Shown here one piece after another: positions 34,671 to 45,120 of a stretch of DNA of 64,000 bases. The stretch's first letter is position 1. Each line of letters starts with the position of its first letter. Below the pieces are notes generated by a model, which saw only the letters and a program-made list of their open reading frames with translations, did not search any database and was not told the DNA's origin. The position numbers and the translations under genes were made by a program. The DNA comes from Harmothoe impar (Eukaryota; Annelida; Polychaeta; Phyllodocida; Polynoidae). The stretch lies in NCBI GenBank assembly GCA_947462335.1, contig OX381715.1, forward strand, positions 38,726,650-38,790,649. Direction: 5' to 3'.

Positions 34671-34870
34671 CACTGATCGGACAGGACAGGTAGCGCCAAT
34701 TTTGCGGAGTCGGCTATCCCTGGTACTACTGGTCTAAGGAACATCATAAGGTGATTCACACATAATAAATTATACCCTGACAGTGGCTGTGCACATAACA
34801 ATTACCATCACCTTGAGACTAAAATCATTACATTTAGCGGAACCCCTTTATGTTACAAACTACATGATAT

Positions 34871-35222
34871 TATGATTCAAGTTTTAATCATAATACCATA
34901 GGGCCTATGACGCTACCTTCCCATGCCCAGTGGGGGGCGTAGGGTCATACCATGTGGGTGTGATTGTGTGTGAGGGGTGGAAGGTGAGGAGGGTCTTCGA
35001 CTGGAGGGACGGGGGAGCGACATACGACCACTATGATTCAACTTTTAATCATAATACCGTATGACGCTACCTTCCCATCCCCACCAGGAAGAGACAAGAT
35101 TTGGGATTGGATATAAATGAATAATTTTATTATGACAATTCATAGGACAGTTTCGTATAAAATTAGACATTTAGAGGAGGGTCTTCTACTGGAGGGACGG
35201 GGGAGCGACATACGGCCACCAT
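34871..35222 (+). repeat. Imperfect direct duplication
   Basis: TATGATTCAAGTTTTAATCA (34871) recurs at 35032 with one change. GAGGAGGGTCTTCGACTGGA (about 34986) recurs at about 35174 as GAGGAGGGTCTTCTACTGGA, both followed by GGGACGGGGGAGCGACATAC. The offsets differ (161 and 188), so a small indel lies between. Confidence 0.8.
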
Positions 35223-35464
35223 GCAACACCAACGTCAGTAGGCCTATATTACTTTCAAGTACCAATGACTGCCAATATACCTAGGCCTAGCTATCTATTC
35301 TGAAACAACCTTATTCCATGGCACAAACAAATGCATATTTTCCTTCTGAAGTCATCAAAACATCTCCTAAATCCCAAATAACGTGCAATGATAGTGTAAT
35401 GCCTGTCACCCTCAATAGCTGCCAGATATACATATGGGTCTGTGTGTTTAGGGATTGGGTGGTT

Positions 35465-35482
35465 GGGGGGGGGGGGGGGGGG
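35465..35482 (+). repeat. G18 homopolymer
   Basis: A run of eighteen G, in otherwise mixed sequence. Could form a G-quadruplex; also a likely sequencing or assembly weak point. Confidence 0.9.
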
Positions 35483-36765
35483 CAGTGCCTTGTGTGCAGG
35501 TCAAGGCGTGATGTAGTACACACTGGGATATTGAATCCACATACTGCGGCTCTGCGACAGGCCTATATGTCAACCTGTTGTAGGGTGCAGATGTGTTCAC
35601 GCGGCTTTATATATACTGGTTGGCACAGGGAATATATCTGATCCAATAAGTGACTGATAGGAAAGGTGCGGTATCAGACTGGAATGATGCATCCCTGTAT
35701 GACTAGGTGTCATGATGATATCATTCAGGTGATGACTGACATTTTTATGTAAGGGCCCCTCTGATCAATCTATAGTGGCACGAAGTGGAAAATTGAAGTG
35801 GCTTTTTACAGGACATGACATGTACATATATATGATATAAATGTAACAAGCATTAAGGAGTGTTTAATGAAATGACCACTTTTCACTTCCTCACATCTAA
35901 TTCACCTGGATTTATTATCTCTGGAAGTAAGGAGGATTATTAAAACCTAACTCAAAGTTTGTTTAAGTAAACTTTTGATTATAAATGCAGATGATGCATT
36001 CTTTATATAAGCTCTTTATATCATTTAGCCTCATACCATCAAAGTTACTATTGCTCTAAATACTGAAAATAGTACTCTGTTCCTTTGCATTATTGCATGT
36101 GATTATAACATGGCGGGCAGACTATTATTTAAATTTTATTACAGTATTTCAGACAGAGCTGAACAAAAGATTAATTTGCCTAAAATAGATTAAAACATTG
36201 TTTTCGAAGCAAATGAGAGAAGTTTAAAAAGAAAAAGCAGCACTTTAGGAAGCAAAGAAGGCAGACGGAACTATCCTCTTGATGATTCAGGATATTATTT
36301 CTCCCGAATGAATCAATTCCATGGCAATTCCAGACAGAAATGAGAGATGACAAACACTTTAGCACATCAGTAAGGACCTTCAGATGGAATTAAAATGAAG
36401 CAATACTGAGGTTTTGTAAACGCTTTCCGTATTACCTTTACAGTAACACAATATATATACTAAAGCAAAAGCGTCTTCCTTTCCATTCAAGAAATTAAAC
36501 TAGTCTTTCTGAGTTTATGTGTTCGTTGTTTTAATCTCTTCACTATTTTGAGCTTCTAATCCGTCAGATACATGATTTGTCGAAAGATGCACGTTAAAGG
36601 TATCGTTCACCCAGTGGGATACATTCACTTACCATGGGCAAACAGATTCTGAACCATTTCGTGATATGTATATGCTGCCAAAAGACAAGTTCTACATTCC
36701 ATTACGTGTACACTATTATCTGTATAGGCTTTGCCATTTGGGAACAACATTTGAAGAGTTAAGAT
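35483..36765. other. No gene seen
   Basis: AT-rich without recognised features. Confidence 0.4.
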
Positions 36766-37431
36766 GCAAAACGACATAAATCCATTTTGTGAGTTTTGAG
36801 ATAAAAGCACATTTTCTAGTTTTGAAGAAATGGTGAATAGAAAATATTTTTTTCAATCACTAATGATTAACAGGCAATACATTAAATATCTAGAAATCGA
36901 TTCTTGAAATCCTTGATTATTATTGAAAGAGAAAATAGCTGATTAAATGTGATTTTTCGGTTTTTGTGCAAAACGACATAAATCCAAAAGCTCTTTTTTT
37001 GTATTTACCCCTAAATTGGTACCAGGCATTTTTTTTTTTTTTTTTTTACATTTCTGGTTTGAGTAGGACATCAATGAAACACCAACATGTGATCATCAAA
37101 GATCCTTGCATCATATTTCTTTGATTTAAATATATGCCCAATGATTTTTTTTTGCAAAACAACATAAATCCCAAAGCAGTTTTTTGCAAAATGACATAAA
37201 TCCACATGATCATAAAAATCACTTTTGTGTCCATTTTTTACATTTCTTTGAAGTAAGAGTGCTCATTTCATTTTGAGATAATACTTTTAGCAGTAGAGAG
37301 CAACATTATATGTAATAATGTTTATTTAAGACATTTCACATGCAGGAATTGAGAGCCATACATGCAGAAACAATGTTTAGTAAGGTGGATTTATGTCGTT
37401 TTGCAAAAAAACGCTTTTGGATTTATGTCGT
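36766..37431. mobile_element. Element with GCAAAACGACATAAATCC iterons
   Basis: The word occurs in plus orientation at about 36766, 36968, 37154 (AACAACATAAATCC) and 37186 (AATGACATAAATCC), and in minus orientation at 37386-37404 and 37419-37431. Direct plus inverted copies at the two ends of a roughly 670-bp AT-rich segment look like terminal or subterminal binding repeats of a non-autonomous transposon. Exact ends and target duplication were not found. A T-run lies at 37028-37047. Confidence 0.6.
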
Positions 37432-37436
37432 ATCTG

Positions 37437-37675
37437 GTCCTGAGCCAGCATGGCTGGTGCAGGAGCCAGAGAGTGGGAGGGGTGTAGGTGCCCCGTGATC
37501 GAAAGGCAACAAAAATATCGAAGGGTGTGGGTCTGAAGAAGACACACAGGATTCTATCGATAGTTCGAAGTTAGCAATACCGGACAGTCAGGTCCTGAGC
37601 CAGCATGGCTGGTGCAGGAGCCATAATGTGGGAGGGGTGTAGGTGCCCCTATCAAAGCGAAGGTACGAAAGGTGT
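37437..37675. repeat. 154-bp-offset direct repeat
   Basis: GGTCCTGAGCCAGCATGGCT at 37437 recurs at 37591, followed in both by GGTGCAGGAGCCA, GTGGGAGGGGTGTAGGTGCC and AGGTGTGGGTC. The first unit continues with TCTGAAGAAGACACACAGGA and TCTATCGATAGTTCGAA; such GAAGAAGAC...TCGAA words occur in some Penelope-like or LTR-type repeats, which is only a hint. Confidence 0.7.
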
Positions 37676-37678
37676 GGG

Positions 37679-38332
37679 TCAGAGCTCGTCCTGGGACGAA
37701 CTCTCTGAGGTAGCCAACCTCAGCCTCTTATATACCCTGAGCGCGGACCAAGCAGTGTCGACGTGGCACTCCACTGGAGCGCCGTCTGGAGTGCCCTGCC
37801 TGGCTCCGCTACCGGATAATCGAAAGGATATGGCGTAGGTGTTGCCACTTAGTGTCTGAAGGAGGCCCTTGCCGCGTTGACTCCACGAGCCCATATATAC
37901 ACGTATTATTCGTGCCCCTACATCAGTTTTAATGATTTGATTTAGGTCCATCACTGCCTGGGGAAAGTTGACGAGCGACAAACTATAGCAGCCCTCCAAA
38001 CAGAACTCAATAATGAAAGAAGTTACAAACGCGTGTATTTCCTGGGAAAAGCACAAGCTGTATGTACATAAGATAGACATGGGAGATTCTCTTGAATAGT
38101 GAACCATCCTAGTGACATGTTCAATGGTGATGTGTATTTCCAGATTTTTACTCGTGCAAACCAGAAATTCCACAGTAGAAGATTTACTATGCTTAACTAT
38201 AGGAGGCTGTGGCTTCGTGGGATATGGCCCCAGCCCCCACTCATGAAATACGGCAGAGACGGTATCAACGGTCGTTGGAATTTGTTTATGGATGTCCTGA
38301 GGTTCACTAGAAGAACTGACATGGAATATCAC
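37679..38332 (-). CDS. Long unassigned ORF, 217 codons
   Basis: An open frame of 654 nt in moderately AT-rich sequence, longer than expected by chance. It begins with a GTG rather than ATG. The C-terminal part overlaps a TATA-box-like sequence and ends near the direct repeat at 37591. No domain, signal peptide or membrane segment stands out. A plus-strand ORF of 86 codons (38099-38359) overlaps it, and which strand, if any, is coding is unclear. Possibly a degenerate retroelement. Confidence 0.25.
   Translation of the reverse strand: MIFHVSSSSEPQDIHKQIPTTVDTVSAVFHEWGLGPYPTKPQPPIVKHSKSSTVEFLVCTSKNLEIHITIEHVTRMVHYSRESPMSILCTYSLCFSQEIHAFVTSFIIEFCLEGCYSLSLVNFPQAVMDLNQIIKTDVGARIIRVYMGSWSQRGKGLLQTLSGNTYAISFRLSGSGARQGTPDGAPVECHVDTAWSALRVYKRLRLATSESSSQDEL
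37727..37734 (-). promoter_or_regulatory. TATA-box-like site
   Basis: On the minus strand: GCGCTCAGGGTATATAAGAG, a TATATAAG in a GC-richer context, followed 40-100 bases downstream by the direct repeat at 37591. The arrangement is like an LTR or retroelement promoter. No transcription evidence is available from sequence. Confidence 0.35.
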
Positions 38333-38359
38333 ACAAGAAAATTTCCAAAAGAGTTATGA

Positions 38360-40543
38360 CTTGAGAAAGGAACGAGTTCTGCTTGAGATTTTGTTTGCAG
38401 TCAGGACTTGACTAGAATCAGCTCCTGATTTGTTCAGGGGGCGACAACAGGGTGTAAGTGTAATATGGCACTCGGTGTAATAAGAGCCAGCTTCTTTGTC
38501 CTAACAGGCAGGAGTTATCAGCATCTCCCTAGCATCATTATACATGTTTATTACACAGGTGACAACACTTTACTGGTATTTGTTTGCTGCTGGCAGGCAT
38601 AGCAGTCTCTGCAAGTTTCTCTCAGAAATGTGAATCACCAAGTGCCACGTAGTAGTATTTATACCACAGCGGGCACGGAGAACAAAGCATTTCACACCTC
38701 TTGTATACTATGTACAGCCTGTTAATACAGCTAGTGGTATAAAGTAGTTATTAGTACCAATCTGTAGGGGTATTCAGTGAATATAGTGCATTTCGCGTAC
38801 AGATTGGTACACGTCCTATAACTACTACATACATGTACTTGGTTACAAATAGAAGTGGTAACCAACCACCTCTAGCATATGGAAGTTGTGAGAAGTGAAC
38901 AGTAGGCTGGCGTGTGTGGCTTATAATAATGTTATATCAATGCCAGCTGGATGCTCATGTCACTGGCAGTCTCTCTAGGGTTCTGGGGACATTATAACTC
39001 ATGCTGACATGGAGATGGGAGCTGCCATGGCTAACTGAATAAGGCAACATATGGCTTTGACATCAATGTTAGAAGCTTTTATATGTAAGGATGGCACAGT
39101 GGTCAAACACACGGCAAAGGTTGAAACTTATTTTCATATCTAAAAGAATTTAAGTTGGTACTGTTAGTTTCAATTTGATACCAAATCTATGGGTCTAACA
39201 GACAATTTTGGTGACTCACACATTGATGAGACACGAGTGTTTTTGAGTAGCCTTCTAATGCTGAGGGTACCTTTCATGCTACACAATGGTTCCATAACTA
39301 GATTTCATTGGCCTTTAATTGGACATCAAGTGGTGGCTCGCATTCTCAATGACAGACTCAAATTAGATAAAGATGTATTTTCTCTCAATAATCAATCAGT
39401 CAATTGAGGCACTCTCTGAAGGTATCATTTTAAATATTATCTTCGCGTACATACCATTTAGATATGTTACAATATGATACTTACAACCCTAAGTGAGGCA
39501 GTAGATACTGAAAATATGGGTTGGGAAGCTAAAGTAGCTAGATTTGTTATGGTAGTATGAAACCCAACAATGACAGACCAAATTACTGATCTAATTGTGG
39601 TCAGAAAGCATAAAAATTTACTCTAGGAATGATGACGTGAACTCACCTTAAGGTATGGTAAGGTTCTCACCAATGACATGAGGTGCATAGTTTCCATGTT
39701 GGTATGAATTAACATTTGCTCAATTTCCACCGAACTGTCACAGACATGCACCTCCTGCTCCCAATTGCATACCCTACTCATACCAACCTGTATTTGGCTG
39801 TGTTGCATGAGATCGGGTCAATATGAATGTCTTTGCATTACGATGCTGCATTATGCCAACATTCACAAGTGTATCAATTCTGTCTGATTAGCATGATTTG
39901 CAGCGATTACATAGCACTGCATTTAGGTATCACAATGACGAATTGGCAGAATGCAGTTAAGCACTTTGCAGTGTTTAAAAGGTGCAGTTTCCTCTTGCCC
40001 TCTTAATGTGGCAAATACTGGTGAGCTTAGGGCTTTATAAACAGTTATGTGTTATTATGTTGAGGCCACTTAATTTGACTTAATTGAGTGCTTATATTGT
40101 TAAGGCAAGAAAATATATTGATTACTATCAAAGGCCTGCAAAGAATGGGACATGATTATTAACCATAATTATGAAAATGACACCAGTACGTTGGATTCAA
40201 TAGCATGGATCTTAGATGCCTGAAAATGTATGGATCACTCTCATATTAATTGTGAAATAAGTCCATACGCAAACATTGGATATAAAGTTATTTAAAAATT
40301 AGAATTAAGTGTGCTTCTGATATAGATACAACTTATACTCCGCCTGGGTGTTTGGTCTATTGTTCTTACTGTAGGTTATATGGCATATTCTCCTCTCTCA
40401 GACCCCTTTGTGATGTTTAACAGCCTGAGGAAAGTGACCTAGTTCACATAACCTCCTGTGTGAAGGAACTCATAAGAACTACTGATTACTTATCTATTGT
40501 TCTACTCATAAGATATCATTGCCTAAAAATGTGTTTGGCCTTA
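38360..40543. other. No gene seen; short palindrome and MITE traces
   Basis: At 38739-38830 AGTAGTTATTAGTACCAATC pairs imperfectly with GATTGGTACACGTCCTATAA. At 39840-39970 words like GCATTATGCC and CTGCATTTAGG hint at a decayed member of the piggyBac-like MITE family. Otherwise AT-rich, with no coding evidence. Confidence 0.4.
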
Positions 40544-40610
40544 TGGTGATTTGAACCCAAGACCTTCTCCTTGCAAGTCCAAAGGCATGCCCATTATACT
40601 ATAGTGCCCA
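40544..40610 (-). repeat. tRNA-like (TGC-anticodon-type) sequence
   Basis: Minus strand: ACTATAGTATAATGGGCATG, then GGACTTGCAAGG at the anticodon-loop position, then the B-box-like GGGTTCAAATCACC. Anticodon stem and acceptor do not pair well, so a tRNA-derived repeat or pseudogene is preferred. Confidence 0.5.
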
Positions 40611-40852
40611 GGCCGTAAGGTATACACTCAGACCTCCTACTTAGGTTGCCATGTTAAGAGGTTACCACAGAAATACCTGGGGGAAATATCTACAACTATT
40701 TTCACTATTTTTATTGAGGAAATAGACTACTATTGCAATAATGCATTGATATCATGGGAGATTAGGACTATCTGTATTTCTTAACATTTTTCCATTTTTC
40801 TTTTCCAAACTTGATGAACAATGATTTGACATTTAAAAGGTATGATGCTGAC

Positions 40853-40920
40853 CAGGATGTGATTAGAACCCGGGGACCCTTTGCTTACATTACCCTGTGC
40901 CCTATCCGTTTGGCCACCAC
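40853..40920 (-). repeat. tRNA-like sequence next to the 315-bp duplication
   Basis: Minus strand: TGGCCAAACGGATAGGGCAC (A-box region) and CCGGGTTCTAATCAC (B-box-like). Its 5' side touches the start of the tandem duplication at 40918. Confidence 0.45.
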
Positions 40921-41547
40921 GTAACTTGCAAAGTTGTGTGTTGCTTTAGATAATTAATCATGTTAGCTCATGGGCAATCGATGTGTGGGTTCGGACCCCA
41001 GATTATCCAAATGAAAACGAATTTCGAAAATCATGTAAATTCCTTATAAAAAGATGAATATATATCATTATCTTGATCAACTATGGATGGAGGGTGGAGT
41101 ATAAGTGAGAAACCCTCCTTGGACCTGTAGAATATGGTCGGAGGTTTTCCATCACATATTCACTCCTTTATAGCCATGCTGTCCATATAGGATTCTCGAC
41201 CACTGAACAGCCCCCCCCCTCATTGTGAGTGACACGTAACTTGCAAAGTTGTGTGTTGCTTTAGATAATTAATCATGTTAGCTCATGGGCAATCGATGTG
41301 TGGGTTCGGACCCCAGATTATCCAAATGAAAACGAATTTCGAAAATCATGTAAATTCCTTATAAAAAGATGAATATATATCATTATCTTGATCAACTATG
41401 GATGGAGGGTGGAGTATAAGTGAGAAACCCTCCTTGGACCTGTAGAATATGGTCGGAGGTTTTCCATCACATATTCACTCCTTTATAGCCATGCTGTCCA
41501 TATAGGATTCTCGACCACTGAACAGCCCCCCCCCTCATTGTGAGTGA
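40918..41547 (+). repeat. Tandem duplication, 2 x 315 bp
   Basis: 40918-41232 is repeated as 41233-41547, with no difference found when read side by side, including the C9 run at 41211-41219 and 41526-41534. Each unit begins CACGTAACTTGCAAAG and ends CATTGTGAGTGA. Each contains a B-box-like GGGTTCGGACCCCAG. There is no TIR at the edges. Confidence 0.95.
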
Positions 41548-42779
41548 CTCCAGTACCTCTTTGTACAAAGTGCTCCAGTGTTGACCAGGTACGTTGAATT
41601 GTTGTTTTAGCCCACAGGCCGCCATCTCTGGTCATGAAATTGACCGCAGGAACAAACACTTTTAGACACGTTAAAGATTGTGTAGGCTCATTGGGAGTGC
41701 TGGCCAACAATGTCACTTTGTGCTTCATACCTCTTGGGCACATTTCATTGCTCTATTAAGGTCAAACCAGGTATAGGGAAGATAAAGTGGAAGCGCTTTA
41801 TCAGGATGAAAGCTAATATTAAGCTAAAACGGCAGGGGGGTTGCATACAAGTGTAGTTATTCAACAAATGTATGCCACAGTAACCACGTGTCTGCTTCAT
41901 AAGCAGACAAGCTGGGTACCTGGCATATACGAGTTATTTTTCTTTTTTCTCCGCAAATTGCGGAAAACATAATAGCAAACATAATAGCGCAGCCTATCAG
42001 ATAGTTTGTCTCGAAATTATCATGGTATACATTGGTTACTCTTACTAGAATATTAAAGACAAAATGAAATAAATTCTCTGTATGGATTTAATATATGCGG
42101 ATTCTTGTCGTGCAAGATAATGACGCATCAAAGGTACGATACTTAAACTATTCTGAGAAATACCTACTTGTTGTGTAAGATAAGAGGTCAATAATTATTA
42201 AAATGTATCTGGATCTTAGCTTCTCATGTAAGATGAGACAAAGTAAAACGATGAAACCATCAACAAAATTATGCCAACATGACACGTCTTTAAGTGGCCC
42301 TGATGGGTTTGTCTTGCACTTTTAATCACAGTAACATGATGACTCAGGTAGATGTGTTTCATACAAGGCTGTAATGTTATGGTAAGCAGATGCTGGTTTG
42401 GAGCAGCTGGCTCATGAATCTGAGGCGAGCCAGTCCAGGTCCTCTTGTCTACCCGCACCTGTGTACTCTGCAAGCTGTCTGAGAAATATGACAATTGGAG
42501 GCATTAGTAATGTTTAGGTTTAAGAAGGATCGCAGCCATGCAATATGTAGGACCCAGAAAGTTTTCCAGTAGTAAGTTTCTGTAAGGATTTCTGAGTTTT
42601 GATACGTGTTTATTTGGATAAAGCATCTTAAACATGTACCTGGAAAGCCAAAAGTGTGCTTATGTCCGAACTTGATTGTAGATTATAATGTGACATGTAC
42701 TGGAAAAGGGGACCTTAGTGCATCCTGTACGTCTCACACACCGCTGGTCCCGCGTTCGAAGAAATTATACCAAAAAATG
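41548..42779. other. No gene seen
   Basis: No supported ORF. The 92-codon minus ORF at 42216-42494 has no recognisable features. Confidence 0.4.
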
Positions 42780-42848
42780 TCTTTTCTTCTGTAACTCGGT
42801 AAATAATGGCCCTACTGGCCTGAAACTCTGCCCATAGACTCCTTGTTT
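42780..42848 (+). repeat. Stray arm fragment of the 5010-6737 element family
   Basis: TTTTCTTCTGTAACTCGGTA, AATAATGGCCCTAC and TGAAACTCTGCCCATAGAC match 5600-5675 in inverse and 6250-6320 directly. Shows that the fold-back family is dispersed. Confidence 0.7.
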
Positions 42849-42867
42849 TGTCCCCTTCTATTACCAG

Positions 42868-42935
42868 CACCTCGACGGCATGGTACGTAGAGCGTTTGAC
42901 TTGGGGTACTGTGTTCGAATCACCATGAAACTGCA
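42868..42935 (+). repeat. tRNA-like sequence
   Basis: CGGCATGGTACGTAGAGCGT (A-box-like) and GTGTTCGAATCACC (good B box) at roughly tRNA spacing. Probably a SINE head. Confidence 0.45.
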
Positions 42936-44189
42936 GATTTTGTGGGTGACGAAATCTCAGAATTGCTCAGAGAGACCGGAAGGGTGCCGATATCCACCAG
43001 AAGGGTGCCAATATCACTAGATACCAGCACGGGGATATCACCTAAAAAGCATGATGAGTGGCCAAATTGTGTAATAAACATGTATATAAAGACCACCCAC
43101 TCCCGTTACCTCCCTCTGGCTGTCTATGCGAACTAACTCCCTCTGTCACCACTTTGTGCTACAACAAAAGCAATAGATTCATGGTGGCATGGCAACTTAA
43201 ATGAACTGGCCCATAGAAGGGCCAGACACAGTGACAGTGTGGTAATGTTTACATTAATCCAGGGACTATGTACAATACAGATTCGAGATTAGCTGAGCCT
43301 CAACAAATGTCTGCCTGCCTGAACCTGGTCAAACACACCATCCAACATTGATATTGTAGTTCAGGTGTTTGTCATGCATCTTTAAAATTCTACTACTGGT
43401 GCCTAGGATGTGCCCCATATTTAGTGTTCTACAATTTGTCCACAAAGATAATCCTGTAAGGGTCGCATAGTGCTTTAATTGTGCTGTGTCCTTTGTTTTC
43501 ATGGTGCATGGATGCAGTCATAGAGAGTTACTCTTGTAGCTGCTTTTATGTATGCCAACGCACGATTTAGTTTGTTAATTTTAACATTAATAATGTGTGT
43601 ATATAATTGACACAACTGTTTAAGTACTGTGATTTAGATTTGACTTCTACAACCGACAGTGTATAGTGATAGTAAGCTCTATGATCCTGTCAAGCTGCTA
43701 TGTTGGTGCTTAACAGAGGCTGCATCATTCTCTGTGATTCGACAAAACCAATTTTTAATGAACTGGTCTTTTTTGAGAATATAAATTATTTCTTTCTGTC
43801 TGACCATACCTGTAACAGGCCACTGGAGATTCATCAGTAACATCAAGGGGAGGGGAGGCATGCCAAACTAGCTGATAAAAGAAGCTCCCCAGGGTGGCTG
43901 TCACAGGTAAAACTATTCCAGGCACACTGTGGGTGGCTTTCCTATCACAATGCTCATTTAACCCTGGATAAGTCAACATCAGACCTATTCACATCCCATC
44001 CCACTACAATGGGTGGTCTCACTGCAAAACCAATATGCAGCCCTCATAAGCTGGACTTGTTTCTAACTATGACCTCCTTGTCCTCCTCCTATTTCCCCTT
44101 GCAGTCATGCTCCATCTTCAACCTCTGCAATTCCACTTCCCCACCATCACCTATACCTTCATCCTCTCCCTGAAATAATTTTATGACTC
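42936..44189. other. No gene seen
   Basis: AT-rich with short ORFs only. A possible decayed MITE fragment (AAGGGTCGCATAGTGCTTTA) lies at 43459-43478. Confidence 0.4.
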
Positions 44190-44660
44190 ACTTCCAATCC
44201 TACAGCCCGCCCGCTACAGTTGCTAAAACAGCAGCTATAGGATACGTTAATGTTCCCATGCCTTTCTGTGTGGTTGTTTTTCCATTCAAGACGCTTTCCA
44301 GACAGCTGAGCGCCCTATAGCTTTAGACAATGGTCTGGGACCTAAGTCCGAGACTTCTGGTTGCTGGATATTATTTAGAAAGTTTGCATCACTGTAGGGC
44401 AGTCTTTTAGTGATGCTGCCCCATGATGCGTTCATGTCACTGACCGCTGGTGCATGACAGCAGAAGTCTCTGCTGTGTGGTAGTGGGGGGTTGTACATCA
44501 TGGAAAGGAATAGAGATGGGGGAGGAGGACAGGTGATGAACATGATGGAAGGAAGGAAGGGTATTGACAAACAAAGGGACAAGAAGGGTTGGACAGGAGA
44601 GGAAGGAGCTACAGGGCAGGTGGGTAAGCAAATCAGTGTGGACAAGGCAGGAAGGGGGAG

Positions 44661-44772
44661 GTTGAGATCTGCAGTGTTGCATCATTGGCTCAACCCCATA
44701 GGGTCGGCCTGATGTATGAATGCAGCACAGCCGACCAAGGGCATGATGCATTATGCTATCCCGAAAGGGTTA
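44661..44772. mobile_element. piggyBac-like MITE, right part
   Basis: CATAGGGTCGGCCTGATGTA, CCGACCAAGGGCATGATGCA and the end CCCGAAAGGGTTAA agree with the 10025-10244 family. Confidence 0.65.
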
Positions 44773-45030
44773 ACTTTGTCCAAATACCTAGCAGAAATAG
44801 TTTAACTCCATAGCAACATCCATGACTTCATGAGGTTCTTTCACTGATGGCACTAACCTTCATGGTATGCCTTCAGTGTATAAGCCATTTATAGGAAGGT
44901 CAGGTCTGCACGCATACAGCAGCTTGCTATAACCAAAGGGAACTGCTATAGCCTAGGGCTATTCCTGGCCTCTATATACATCAAGGGGTAGACGCAGTGG
45001 GACTGCTCTCAGGCATGCTTTATACTTGAC

Positions 45031-45120
45031 CCTTTAGAACCACATAGCACACTATGCCCTGTGAGTTCATGATGCAAGTCAACAAACCAGGGCTGAATCT
45101 ATGCATCATGGCGCCCCTTC
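45031..45120. mobile_element. piggyBac-like MITE-related segment
   Basis: CCCTTTAGAACCACATAGCA, CTGTGAGTTCATGATGCAAG and CTATGCATCATGGCGCCCCT share words with the family. The segment also belongs to the duplicated unit R2 (compare 51117-51230), so it was present before that duplication. Confidence 0.45.

Noticed and set aside
35465..35482. G18 run considered as a functional G-quadruplex
   Set aside because: Homopolymers of this kind occur elsewhere in the window (for example 46376-46389) without shared context; no support for function.
40918..41547. Two-unit tandem duplication considered as a CRISPR array
   Set aside because: Units are 315 bp, adjacent, without spacers, and the genome is eukaryotic.
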